Part shown: positions 1 to 8,160 of the stretch, in pieces | How the letters are laid out: the number at the start of each line of letters is the position of its first letter | Position numbering within the stretch: position 1 is the first letter of the stretch | NCBI RefSeq assembly: GCF_019880585.1 | Contig: NZ_JAINVV010000003.1 | Span: forward strand, 1 to 64,000 | Origin: Sphingomonas colocasiae | GTDB lineage: Bacteria; Pseudomonadota; Alphaproteobacteria; Sphingomonadales; Sphingomonadaceae | Length of the DNA: 64,000 bases | Direction: 5' to 3' | Made by a program: the position numbers and the translations under genes | The notes under the pieces: model-generated | The model's database searches: none | What the model was told of the DNA's origin: nothing | What the model saw: the letters and a program-made list of their open reading frames with translations, nothing else

Positions 1-53
1 CCCCCCCCCCCCCCCCCCCCCCGGCGATTAGTTGGGGGGGGGGGGGGGGGGGG
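1..53. repeat. C22 / G20 homopolymer inverted pair
   Basis: Bases 1-22 are all C and bases 34-53 are all G, separated by an 11-base spacer. The two runs are complementary and could fold into a near-perfect GC hairpin, or separately into i-motif and G-quadruplex forms. It lies upstream of metG, where a coding end of a preceding gene might be expected. Runs this long are unusual even in high-GC DNA, so an assembly or contig-edge artefact is possible. Confidence 0.8.
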
Positions 54-69
54 AGCGGGCCGGTGCAGC

Positions 70-209
70 AATGCGCCATAGGCGCATTTCCAAACAGATT
101 CTGAGCCGCCCCGCGACTATGCGGCGCTCTGTCGAGCCGATCTGATTTGGCGCATCCGCCAATCGGGAGTTTGCCGTGGCTCCCGGGCCGGCAGGTGTTG
201 CCACCTGCC
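70..209 (+). promoter_or_regulatory. hairpin-rich leader upstream of metG
   Basis: Three perfect hairpins and one near-perfect one lie in series. 70-88 is an 8-bp stem with a 3-base loop. 147-162 is a 6-bp stem with a CATC loop. 164-185 is a 6-bp stem CGGGAG/CTCCCG. 190-209 is an 8-bp stem GGCAGGTG/CACCTGCC with a 4-base loop. GTGG in the loop of the third hairpin (176-179) can pair with CCAC at 216-219 or 201-204, which would make a pseudoknot. The metG start follows at 234 with no strong ribosome-binding site. It could be a terminator of an upstream gene followed by a structured 5' leader. No known riboswitch class was recognised. Confidence 0.4.
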
Positions 210-233
210 TCTGAACCACTCTAAAGCCGCGGC

Positions 234-1784
234 ATGGCCAAGCCCTTTTATATCACCACCGCGATCAGCTATCCCAATGGTCGCCCCCATATCGGACACG
301 CATATGAAGCGATCGCGACCGACGCGATCGCGCGTTTCCAGCGGCTGATGGGCCGCGACGTCTTCTTCATGACCGGCACCGACGAGCATGGGCTGAAGAT
401 GGTTCAGACGGCGCGCGACAAGGGGATCGAAACCGCCGCTCTGGCGGAAGAAATGTCGTCTTATTTCAAGAAAATGGATAACAGTCTCAACATTTCGTAC
501 GATCGCTTCATCCGTACCAGCGAGCCCGCGCACCATGTTGCCAGCCAGGCGATCTGGCAGGCGATGGAGGCGAATGGCGACCTGTATCTCGATCGTTACG
601 AAGGCTGGTATTCGATCCGCGACGAAGCCTTTTACGACGAGAAGGAACTGGTCGAAGGGGAAGGGGGCGAGAAACTGTCCCCCCAGGGCACGCCCGTCAC
701 CTGGACGGCAGAGGAAAGCTGGTTTTTCCGGCTGTCCAAATATCAGCAGCCCTTGCTCGATCTCTATAATACGCAGCCCGATTTCATCCGGCCCGACAGC
801 CGCCGCAACGAGACGATGCGTTTCGTCGAGGGTGGCTTGTCGGACCTGTCGGTCTCGCGCACCAGCTTCGACTGGGGCGTGAAGGTGCCGGGCAGCGACG
901 GTCATGTCATGTATGTCTGGGTCGATGCGCTGACCAATTATCTGACGGGTGTGGGCTATCCCGAGGATGGCGAGGCATTCCGTAAATACTGGCCGGCCGA
1001 TTATCACATCATCGGCAAGGATATCGTGCGTTTCCACGCCGTTTACTGGCCGGCTTTCCTGATGTCGGCGGGCATCCCGTTGCCTAAACAGGTGTTTGGC
1101 CACGGCTTTCTGCTCAATCGCGGCGAGAAGATGTCGAAATCGCTCGGCAATGTCGCCGATCCGCTCGAACTCGCCGAGGCGTTCGGCGTCGACCAGTTGC
1201 GTTACTTCCTGCTGAGCGAAGTGACCTTCGGCAATGACGGCAGCTATAGCGCCGAAGCGATCGTCACGCGCTGCAACGCCGATCTCGCCAACAGCTTCGG
1301 CAATCTCGCGCAGCGCACCCTGAGCTTCATCGCCAAGAATCTCGGCGCGCTGCCGAGCGGCGGTCGTGGCGAGCCTGCGGACACCGATCTGCTGGCGCTG
1401 ATCGCGCAGATCACGCGCAAGGACGTGCCCGCCGCCTTTGCCGATCTCGGCCTGTCTCAGGGCATCGAAGCCTGGCTGCGCGGCGTGTTCGCCTGCAACC
1501 AGTATATCGACGCCCAGGCGCCCTGGGCGCTGCGCAAGACCGACCCGGAGCGCATGATGGCGGTGCTGGCGACGCTGTATCGCGCGATCCGCGATCTTGC
1601 GATCGTCATCGCGCCGGTGATCCCGGCGGCGTCGGCGAAGCTGCTCGACCAGATGGGAGCCGAAGCCCGCGATTTCGCGGCGCTGGAAGACGATGGCTGG
1701 TATGACGCCCTTGTGGCGTCGGACTTCACGCTTGCGCCGCCGAGCCCGATCTTCCCGCGGCTCGAACTGCCGGCGGAGGCGTAA
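234..1784 (+). CDS. metG: methionine--tRNA ligase
   Basis: This cytoplasmic class I aminoacyl-tRNA synthetase charges tRNA-Met for initiation and elongation. The 516-residue protein shows the HIGH signature at residues 19-22 (PHIGH) and KMSKS at 299-303. The connective region around residues 120-160 lacks the cysteine quartets of zinc-type MetRS, and there is no C-terminal EMAP/dimerisation domain, so it is the short form common in alphaproteobacteria. The ATG at 234 begins a canonical N-terminus (MAKPFYIT). tatD follows after 3 bases, so the two are probably co-transcribed. Confidence 0.97.
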   Translation: MAKPFYITTAISYPNGRPHIGHAYEAIATDAIARFQRLMGRDVFFMTGTDEHGLKMVQTARDKGIETAALAEEMSSYFKKMDNSLNISYDRFIRTSEPAHHVASQAIWQAMEANGDLYLDRYEGWYSIRDEAFYDEKELVEGEGGEKLSPQGTPVTWTAEESWFFRLSKYQQPLLDLYNTQPDFIRPDSRRNETMRFVEGGLSDLSVSRTSFDWGVKVPGSDGHVMYVWVDALTNYLTGVGYPEDGEAFRKYWPADYHIIGKDIVRFHAVYWPAFLMSAGIPLPKQVFGHGFLLNRGEKMSKSLGNVADPLELAEAFGVDQLRYFLLSEVTFGNDGSYSAEAIVTRCNADLANSFGNLAQRTLSFIAKNLGALPSGGRGEPADTDLLALIAQITRKDVPAAFADLGLSQGIEAWLRGVFACNQYIDAQAPWALRKTDPERMMAVLATLYRAIRDLAIVIAPVIPAASAKLLDQMGAEARDFAALEDDGWYDALVASDFTLAPPSPIFPRLELPAEA

Positions 1785-1787
1785 ACG

Positions 1788-2564
1788 ATGTTCGTCGATA
1801 GCCATTGCCATCTGAACTATAAGGGGCTGATCGAGGAGCAATCGGCGGTGCTGGCGCGTGCGCGCGCCGCCGGCGTCGGCACGATGCTCAACATCGCGAC
1901 GCGCGAGCGCGAATGGGATGACGTCATCGCCACCGCCGAGCGCGAGGCCGATGTCTGGGCGACTGTCGGCATCCATCCGCACGAGGCGGACCATCATCCC
2001 GATGTCGATACCGCGAAGCTCGTCGCCAAGGCCGCGCACAATCGCGTGATCGGCATCGGCGAAACCGGGCTCGATTATTATTACGACCATTCGGATCGCG
2101 AGCAGCAGAAGACGAGCTTTCGCGCGCATATCGCGGCGGCGCGCGAAACCGGCCTGCCGCTGATCGTCCACACCCGAGATGCCGAGGCGGATACGGCGGA
2201 GATCCTGGGCGAGGAAATGGGGAAGGGCGCCTATCCCGGCGTTATCCACTGCTTCACCGCCAGTGGAGAATTCGCCGACAAGGCATTGGAACTTGGGCTT
2301 TATATCTCGATTTCAGGGATCGTGACGTTCAAGAGCGCCAGGGATCTGCAGGAAACTGCGGCACGACTGCCCGCAGACCGGCTGCTGATCGAAACCGATG
2401 CGCCGTTCCTGGCGCCGGTGCCGCATCGCGGCAAGACCTGCGAACCCGGCCATGTCGCGGATACCGCGCGCTTCCTTGCGGAATTGCGCGGCGTCAGCGT
2501 CGAGCAACTCGCCGAACAGACGACGCGCAATTTCCGGGCCCTGTTCGCCAAAGCGGCCGCATGA
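1788..2564 (+). CDS. tatD: TatD family hydrolase (metal-dependent DNase)
   Basis: The 258-residue TIM-barrel metal hydrolase is of the TatD/YcfH type. The N-terminal HxH metal pair is at residues 6-8 (DSHCHLN). A conserved GETGLDYYYDHS segment lies near residue 90, with further histidine ligands in VHTRD and IHCFTAS and a late acidic ligand in IETDAPFL. Family members are 3'-5' exonucleases or DNases linked to DNA repair. It lies 3 bases after metG and just before an MBL-fold gene, the usual metG-tatD-MBL order of alphaproteobacteria. Confidence 0.93.
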   Translation: MFVDSHCHLNYKGLIEEQSAVLARARAAGVGTMLNIATREREWDDVIATAEREADVWATVGIHPHEADHHPDVDTAKLVAKAAHNRVIGIGETGLDYYYDHSDREQQKTSFRAHIAAARETGLPLIVHTRDAEADTAEILGEEMGKGAYPGVIHCFTASGEFADKALELGLYISISGIVTFKSARDLQETAARLPADRLLIETDAPFLAPVPHRGKTCEPGHVADTARFLAELRGVSVEQLAEQTTRNFRALFAKAAA

Positions 2565-2589
2565 TCGGTACGGCGCGCGGGACGCTGCG

Positions 2590-3357
2590 ATGAAGCTGCG
2601 CATCCTTGGATGCGGCACATCGTCGGGAGTGCCGCGCATCGGCAATGACTGGGGCGACTGCGATCCGGCCGAGCCCAGGAACAGGCGCAGCCGCGCGTCG
2701 ATCATCGTCGAAAGCGCGACGACGCGGATCCTGGTCGATACCTCGCCGGACCTGCGCGAGCAGTTGCTGAAGGCCGATGTGGCCGATGTCGACGCGGTGA
2801 TCTGGACGCACGATCATGCCGATCATTGCCACGGCCTTGATGATCTGCGCCAGCTTTTCCATGTCCGCGAGCGACCGGTGGAGGCTTATGCGCGCGCGGG
2901 AACGCTCGCGTCGCTCCATTCGCGCTTCGCCTATGCCTTTGACGGCAAGGACGGCTATCCGCCGACGGTGACGGGACAAGTCCTGCAAGACGACTGGATA
3001 CTCGGAGATATCCGTATCCGGGTGGTCGATCAGCCGCACGGTACGATCACGTCGGCGGGGCTGCGCTTCGACGGACCGGAGGGATCGATCGCTTATTCCA
3101 CCAATTTCAATGAATTCACACATGATATGAAGATTCTTTTCGAAGGATTGGATATCTGGGTTGTGGATGCCCTGCGGCATCGGCCGCATCCGACGCATCC
3201 GCACCTCGAACTCACATTGAACTGGATCGAAAACCAGTCGCCGCGCCGCGCCATCCTGACGCATATGGACCAGTCGATGGATTATGCGACATTGTGCGCC
3301 ATGCTGCCGGCCGGCGTCGAACCGGGCTGGGATGGGTTGGAGGCCGGAACCGCTTGA
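2590..3357 (+). CDS. MBL-fold metallohydrolase, PhnP-like
   Basis: The 255-residue protein has the metallo-beta-lactamase signature THDHADH (about residue 75), a start MKLRILGCGTSSGVPRIG typical of the PhnP/RNase Z-like subfamily, and downstream metal ligands in DQPHGT and LTHMDQ. Members include phosphodiesterases such as PhnP, but there is no phosphonate operon here. It is the conserved partner of metG-tatD and its natural substrate is not known. The ATG at 2590 is chosen because homologous sequence begins exactly there; the same frame stays open upstream across the end of tatD. Its stop overlaps the TTG start of the next gene. Confidence 0.9.
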   Translation: MKLRILGCGTSSGVPRIGNDWGDCDPAEPRNRRSRASIIVESATTRILVDTSPDLREQLLKADVADVDAVIWTHDHADHCHGLDDLRQLFHVRERPVEAYARAGTLASLHSRFAYAFDGKDGYPPTVTGQVLQDDWILGDIRIRVVDQPHGTITSAGLRFDGPEGSIAYSTNFNEFTHDMKILFEGLDIWVVDALRHRPHPTHPHLELTLNWIENQSPRRAILTHMDQSMDYATLCAMLPAGVEPGWDGLEAGTA

Positions 3358-3950
3358 ACGAGGATCAATCGATCAGCCTGATATATGCTGTCGGCGGGCT
3401 GGTACTTGTCGGCAGCGCACTGGCTGCCAGGCGGTTGCCGATGCGGCAGACGCTCAAGATGGCATTGGCCTGGGTCGCGATTTTCGCCGGGCTTTTCGTG
3501 ATCGTGGCGCTGCGCGATGATTTCGGCGCGATCTGGCAGAAAGTGAAGACGGCGGCTGTCGGCGAAAGCGCGGAGACGGTCGGCGGCAGTCTGCGCATTC
3601 CGGCGTCCGAGGATGGGCATTATTATGCCGTGGCGATCGTCAACGGTCACAGCGTCCGGTTCATGATCGATACCGGCGCGACGGTGACGTCGATGTCGCG
3701 CGATACGGCGAAGGCCGTGGGCATCGCGCTCGATGGAGCCGGTTATCCGGCGATCGTGGAAACCGCCAATGGATTGGCGGAGGCGCAACGCTCAAGCATC
3801 GATCGCTTCCAACTGGGGCCGATCGAGCGCGAGGGCATGCATGTGTTCGTGATGGAGGAACTGGGCGACACGAACCTGCTCGGCATGAATTTCCTGTCCT
3901 CTCTGAAGAGTTGGCGCGTGGAAGGGCGCACGCTGATCCTTGAGGGCTGA
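3354..3950 (+). CDS. retropepsin-like aspartic protease, membrane anchored (clan AA)
   Basis: The 198-residue protein has two N-terminal hydrophobic segments (about residues 8-25 and 35-55), then a periplasmic retropepsin-like domain with catalytic DTGAT at about residue 106 and the flanking motif NLLGMNFLSSL near the C-terminus. It matches the single-domain TIGR02281-type proteases of alphaproteobacteria, thought to act as homodimers. The start is inferred as TTG at 3354, overlapping the stop of the preceding gene and giving a proper membrane anchor; an upstream ATG at 3294 would add a non-homologous tail. Substrate unknown. Confidence 0.85.
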   Translation: MNEDQSISLIYAVGGLVLVGSALAARRLPMRQTLKMALAWVAIFAGLFVIVALRDDFGAIWQKVKTAAVGESAETVGGSLRIPASEDGHYYAVAIVNGHSVRFMIDTGATVTSMSRDTAKAVGIALDGAGYPAIVETANGLAEAQRSSIDRFQLGPIEREGMHVFVMEELGDTNLLGMNFLSSLKSWRVEGRTLILEG

Positions 3951-4001
3951 TCGATCTGAGCTTTACATAATGTATATTATCGAACTTATGGAGCTGCCTC
4001 G

Positions 4002-4766
4002 GTGTCGAGCCCCCCGTTGAACGATCTGGTCGCGATCATGGCCCGTTTGCGCGATCCCGAGAATGGCTGTCCCTGGGATATCGAGCAGAGCTTCGAGACG
4101 ATCGCGCCCTACACGATCGAAGAAGCCCATGAAGTCGCCGACGCGATCGCGCGCCGTGACATGAACGATCTCAAGGACGAACTCGGCGACCTGCTGCTCC
4201 AGGTCGTGTTCCATTCGCGCATCGCCGAGGAAGCCGGCCATTTCGCGATCACCGACGTCGTCACCGCCATCTCCGAAAAGATGGTCCGCCGTCATCCGCA
4301 TGTCTTCGGATCCGATCCTCGCGAGACCGGCCATGCGCAATGGGAAGCGATCAAGGCGGCCGAGCGCGACGCCAAGCCCGACAAGAGTGCGCTCGCCGGT
4401 GTCGCCCTGGGCCTGCCCGCGCTGCTGCGCGCCGAGAAGCTCCAGAAGCGGGCGGCCAGAACCGGCTTCGACTGGCCGGATGCCGAAGGGCCCCGGCTGA
4501 AGATCGATGAGGAACTTGCTGAAATTGAACAGTGTTCAGGGGCGGATGAACTCGAGGATGAAATCGGCGATCTGCTCTTCGCCTGCGTGAACTGGTCGCG
4601 CCATCTGGGCATCGACCCGGAGGCCGCGTTGCGGCGCGCCAATCGCAAGTTCGAAACGCGCTTCCGTGCGATGGAGGCCGAAGCCGGCGAGATGTTCAAC
4701 GGCTTGCCGCTGGAGGAGAAGGATGCGCTCTGGGAACGCGTGAAGGCGAAGGCTCCGAGGCAATAG
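4002..4766 (+). CDS. mazG: nucleoside triphosphate pyrophosphohydrolase MazG
   Basis: The 254-residue protein has two tandem MazG folds. The first carries the magnesium-binding pattern EEAHEVADAI followed by DELGDLLLQVVFH (residues about 40-70). The second carries the EELAEIE and DEIGDLLFACVN pattern (about 165-195). It hydrolyses NTPs to NMP and pyrophosphate and cleans nucleotide pools. The start is GTG at 4002, giving MSSPPLNDLVAIMARLRD. It converges with hflX. Confidence 0.95.
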   Translation: MSSPPLNDLVAIMARLRDPENGCPWDIEQSFETIAPYTIEEAHEVADAIARRDMNDLKDELGDLLLQVVFHSRIAEEAGHFAITDVVTAISEKMVRRHPHVFGSDPRETGHAQWEAIKAAERDAKPDKSALAGVALGLPALLRAEKLQKRAARTGFDWPDAEGPRLKIDEELAEIEQCSGADELEDEIGDLLFACVNWSRHLGIDPEAALRRANRKFETRFRAMEAEAGEMFNGLPLEEKDALWERVKAKAPRQ

Positions 4767-4807
4767 CCGGAATTTGCCGCAGCACGGGGGCGAGAAAGCA
4801 GGACCTT

Positions 4808-6097
4808 TTATCCCCGCGCCTCGAACCGTCCCCAATCCAGTTCCGAAATACGCACGTCGATGCGCAGCAATTCGCCTTCCTCCACGGTATCGAGCACTTC
4901 GCCATGGCGGTGCAGCCAGGCGATGCCGGCGCCATCAGCCTGCGAAAGCCGCACGGTGCGAACGCGGTTTTGCGCGGTCAACAGGTCCGATACCGTCTGG
5001 CGAAGCGCATCGACGCCCTCCCCCGTCTGTGCGGACAGCATCGCGACATCATCGCGGCGGGCTGCCTCCCCCGTCAGTTCCGCCCGTGTTTCGGGGTCGA
5101 GCAGGTCGACCTTGTTCCACGCCTCGATCACCGGGGTGTCCTCACGCGCGCCGATTTCGGCGAGCACCTGCTCGACATCCGCCTTCTGCGCTTCACTGTC
5201 GGGGTGCGCGATGTCGCGGACATGGACGATCAGATCGGCTGCCGTCACTTCTTCCAGCGTCGCCCGGAATGCCGCGACGAGTTGGGTCGGCAGATCGGAG
5301 ACGAAGCCCACCGTGTCGGAGAGAATCGCCTTGTCGAGGCCCGGCAGACGGATCTGCCGCATTGTCGGGTCGAGTGTTGCGAACAGCAGGTTTTCCGCCA
5401 TGACGTCGGCGCCGGTCATCCGGTTGAAAAGCGTCGATTTTCCGGCGTTGGTATAGCCGACAAGCGCGATCACCGGCCAAGGCGCGCGCCGTCGTCGATC
5501 GCGGTGAAGTCCACGCGTGCGCCGTACATCGGCAAGCTCGCGGCGCAATTTGGCCATCCGATCGCGGATCATACGTCGGTCGGCTTCGATCTGCGTTTCG
5601 CCGGGACCACCCAGAAAGCCGAAACCGCCGCGCTGGCGCTCGAGGTGGGTCCAGCTGCGCACCAGCCGGCCCGCCTGATAATCGAGATGCGCCAGCTCCA
5701 CCTGCAACCGCCCTTCGGCGGTCGCGGCGCGTTCACCGAAAATCTCGAGGATCAGGCCGGTCCGGTCGATTACCTTGGCCTTGAGCTTGTCTTCCAGATT
5801 GCGCTGCTGCACCGGCGTCACCGAGGCATCGACGATCACCAGTTCTGCTTCGTTCTGCTGGACGGCGACGGCGAGCTGATCGACCTGGCCGCTGCCGAAC
5901 AATGTTGCCGGCTTGGGCTGGCGCACGCGGAAATGGAGCTTGTCGATCACGTCGATGCCGATGGCCTCGGCAAGGCCGGCGGCCTCCTCCAGCCGGGCAT
6001 CGGAATCGCGCGCGGAGCCGCCGGTGTCGGGCAATGCCACGATCGCCCGCGCACCGCGCGCCAGTCCTTCGTCTTCGCTACGCTGAAATACGCTCAT
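4808..6097 (-). CDS. hflX: GTPase HflX
   Basis: The 429-residue ribosome-associated GTPase splits or rescues stalled 70S ribosomes under stress. It has the N-terminal HflX nucleotide-binding-like domain, a basic glycine-rich linker (ERQRGGFGFLGGPGETQIE), then a G domain with Walker A VGYTNAGKSTLFN, the G3 region DTVGFVSDLP and a G4 motif NKVDLL. It follows hfq on the minus strand after a 56-base gap that holds a hairpin. hfq-hflX is a classic conserved pair. Its 3' end faces mazG. Confidence 0.96.
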   Translation of the reverse strand: MSVFQRSEDEGLARGARAIVALPDTGGSARDSDARLEEAAGLAEAIGIDVIDKLHFRVRQPKPATLFGSGQVDQLAVAVQQNEAELVIVDASVTPVQQRNLEDKLKAKVIDRTGLILEIFGERAATAEGRLQVELAHLDYQAGRLVRSWTHLERQRGGFGFLGGPGETQIEADRRMIRDRMAKLRRELADVRRTRGLHRDRRRRAPWPVIALVGYTNAGKSTLFNRMTGADVMAENLLFATLDPTMRQIRLPGLDKAILSDTVGFVSDLPTQLVAAFRATLEEVTAADLIVHVRDIAHPDSEAQKADVEQVLAEIGAREDTPVIEAWNKVDLLDPETRAELTGEAARRDDVAMLSAQTGEGVDALRQTVSDLLTAQNRVRTVRLSQADGAGIAWLHRHGEVLDTVEEGELLRIDVRISELDWGRFEARG

Positions 6098-6103
6098 AGA
6101 CCC

Positions 6104-6135
6104 TCATTCCGCCTTTCCCGCCGTCACGGGAATGA
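6104..6135. repeat. GTCATTCC-type hairpin between hfq and hflX
   Basis: TCATTCC at 6104-6110 and GGAATGA at 6129-6135 form a 7-bp stem, with a nested CCCG/CGGG pair inside. It lies just upstream of the hflX start (6097) and downstream of the hfq stop. It looks like a short or degenerate relative of the palindromic element at 42633-42714. It could tune read-through from hfq to hflX. Confidence 0.5.
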
Positions 6136-6153
6136 CGGAGTGATCCGGCGCCT

Positions 6154-6645
6154 TCAATCCTCGTCCGTATCTCCGCTCTCCTCGGCGAGGTTGAGCGGAT
6201 GGGCGGGCTGCACAGTCGAGATCGCATGCTTGTAGACAAGCTGCGACAGCCCGTCGCGCTGCAGCAACATGCAGAACAGATCGAATGCCACGATCTCGCC
6301 CTGCAGCATGACGCCGTTGACGAGGAACATGGTGACCGGCGCTTCGGACTTGTGGACCGCGCTCAGGAACACTTCCTGCAACGACTTGGATTTGCCGCGG
6401 CTCTCGTCGAAAGCCTTTTCGATCGGCTTCAGATCGATCGGCGCCGCGGGCATGACGGTGGAGATCGCATGCTTGTAGACCAGCTGCGATTGGCCGTCGC
6501 GGCGCAGCAGCACCGAGAAATTGTCGAACCAGGTGATGATGCCCTGGAGCTTCACGCCCTTCACCAGGAACATGGTGACCGGCGTCTTGGTGCGCCGCAG
6601 CGTGTTGAGAAAAATATCCTGCAGATTGTTGATCTTGTCGGCCAT
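6154..6645 (-). CDS. hfq: tandem-domain RNA chaperone Hfq
   Basis: The 163-residue protein contains two complete Hfq/Sm folds, at residues about 8-66 and 89-147, joined by a charged linker; a normal Hfq has one. Both halves keep the Sm2 motif YKHAISTV (Y57-K58-H59 and Y138-K139-H140). The first half keeps rim arginines (R17, R18) and the distal-face lysine (K32). The second has HK-S-E at the rim (98-101) and Met at the distal position (113). It probably assembles as a trimer of fused pairs, giving a six-subunit ring. It sits between ntrX and hflX as in other alphaproteobacteria. Confidence 0.95.
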   Translation of the reverse strand: MADKINNLQDIFLNTLRRTKTPVTMFLVKGVKLQGIITWFDNFSVLLRRDGQSQLVYKHAISTVMPAAPIDLKPIEKAFDESRGKSKSLQEVFLSAVHKSEAPVTMFLVNGVMLQGEIVAFDLFCMLLQRDGLSQLVYKHAISTVQPAHPLNLAEESGDTDED

Positions 6646-6765
6646 TTCTAAGTGTCCTGTTCTTGGCGGATCGCGGTCCGCGGTCGCCCGTTGCGGCGGG
6701 CTTGGGCTGCCGTTGTGGCGCCTCCTATCTAGTGCGTCGCGGCGGCTTCGTCCACCGCCGTCCGG

Positions 6766-8157
6766 TCATTCGTCGCCGTCGGTTTTCGAATCCGCCATGC
6801 CGAGCAGCTTCAATTTGCGATGGAGCGCCGATCTTTCCATGCCGATGAAGCTCGCCGTACGCGAGATATTGCCGGAGAAACGCCGGATCTGGATGCGCAG
6901 ATATTCGCGCTCGAAGGTTTCGCGCGCCTCGCGGAGCGGAGCGCCCATGATCGCCGACGCGGCATTGCCGCCCATGCTGGCATCGCCCTGCGCGCCCATC
7001 ACTTCGGGGGGAAGCATGTCCAGATCGATCTGGCCGATCCGGTCGCCGGGCGCCAGGATGATCGTTCGCTCGACGACATTGCGGAGCTGACGGACATTGC
7101 CGGGCCAGTCATAGGCCTGAAGCGCGGCGATCGCGTCGCCCGCGACACCGGGCGGCGGCACCCGGCGCTCATTGGCATAGCGCGCCACGAAATGATCGAT
7201 CAGCCCGGGAATGTCCTCGCGCCGCTCGGACAGCGGCGGAATATGCACGGGCACGACATTCAGCCGGTAATAGAGATCTTCGCGGAAACGCCCGGCGGCA
7301 ATCTCCTCGCTCAGATCGCGCGAAGTGGCTGAAACCACGCGAAACTCGACCTTCACCACCCGCTGGCCGCCGACGCGGGTGAAGCTCTGGTCGGTCAGCA
7401 CGCGCAGGATCTTGGCCTGGGTGGTGAGCGGCATGTCCGCCACCTCGTCGAGGAACAGCGTGCCGCCATGCGCCTGTTCGAGCAGGCCGGGGCGGACGAG
7501 TTCCCCCCCCTCCTCCACCCCGAACAATTCGTCCTCGACGCGTTCGGGCTCCATCATCGCAGAACTGACGACGATGAACGGCGCCGCCGCCCGATTGCTC
7601 CACATGTGCAGCAGCCGCGCCGCGACTTCCTTGCCGACGCCCGCCGGACCGGTCACGAGCACACGGCTGCCCGTCGCCGCCACGCGCTTCAGCGTGGCGC
7701 GGACCGCGTTGATCGAGGTCGAATTGCCGGTCAGTTCCTCCTCGCGGCCGATCTGGGCCTTGAGCGAGGCGTTTTCGCGGCGGAGCTTCTCGGTTTCGGT
7801 GGCACGGCTGACGAGGTGGAGCAGATGTGCCGCCTCGAAGGGCTTCTCGATGAAATCGACCGCACCGCGCCGGATCGCGGCGACCGCGGTGTCGAGATTG
7901 CCGTGGCCCGACATCACCAGCACCGGCAAGGAGGGATCGCGGCGCTTGATCTCGTCGAGCAGATCGAGCCCGTCGAGCCTGGAGCCCTGCAGCCAGACGT
8001 CGAGCAGAACCAGCGAGGGCCTGCGCTCGGCAATGGCCTCCAAGGTGGCGTCGCTGTTGCCCGCGGTGCGAGGGGAATAGCCTTCATCCTCGAGCACGCC
8101 CGACACCAAGTCCCGGATATCCTGCTCGTCATCGACAATCAGAATGTCTAGCGCCAT
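6766..8157 (-). CDS. ntrX: nitrogen/redox response regulator NtrX
   Basis: The 463-residue regulator has an N-terminal receiver domain (acidic pair D9/D10, phospho-acceptor D53 in LLDVW), an AAA+ domain with Walker A GPAGVGKE and Walker B TLFLDEVADMP, and a Fis-type C-terminal helix-turn-helix (ISRTASFIGMERSALHRKL). The loop that should read GAFTGA, needed to contact sigma-54, is replaced by EEGGELVRPG, so it probably acts with sigma-70. Its start lies 3 bases after the ntrY stop, so ntrY and ntrX are translationally linked. It is the partner of NtrY. Confidence 0.95.
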   Translation of the reverse strand: MALDILIVDDEQDIRDLVSGVLEDEGYSPRTAGNSDATLEAIAERRPSLVLLDVWLQGSRLDGLDLLDEIKRRDPSLPVLVMSGHGNLDTAVAAIRRGAVDFIEKPFEAAHLLHLVSRATETEKLRRENASLKAQIGREEELTGNSTSINAVRATLKRVAATGSRVLVTGPAGVGKEVAARLLHMWSNRAAAPFIVVSSAMMEPERVEDELFGVEEGGELVRPGLLEQAHGGTLFLDEVADMPLTTQAKILRVLTDQSFTRVGGQRVVKVEFRVVSATSRDLSEEIAAGRFREDLYYRLNVVPVHIPPLSERREDIPGLIDHFVARYANERRVPPPGVAGDAIAALQAYDWPGNVRQLRNVVERTIILAPGDRIGQIDLDMLPPEVMGAQGDASMGGNAASAIMGAPLREARETFEREYLRIQIRRFSGNISRTASFIGMERSALHRKLKLLGMADSKTDGDE

Positions 8158-8160
8158 GGG

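Noticed and set aside
70-233. Possible known riboswitch, SRP RNA or 6S RNA upstream of metG
   Set aside because: I compared the pattern from memory with SAM, SAH, SRP and 6S consensus features and did not find the required conserved cores. Kept only as an unclassified structured leader.
117-2249. Very long open frame on the minus strand opposite metG and tatD
   Set aside because: High-GC antisense frame with arginine/histidine-rich composition and no recognisable family. The plus strand has two clear enzymes here. Similar antisense frames oppose ntrY (8650-10560), the fusion monooxygenase (35056-37290) and the TonB receptor (44447-47119), and were dropped for the same reason.
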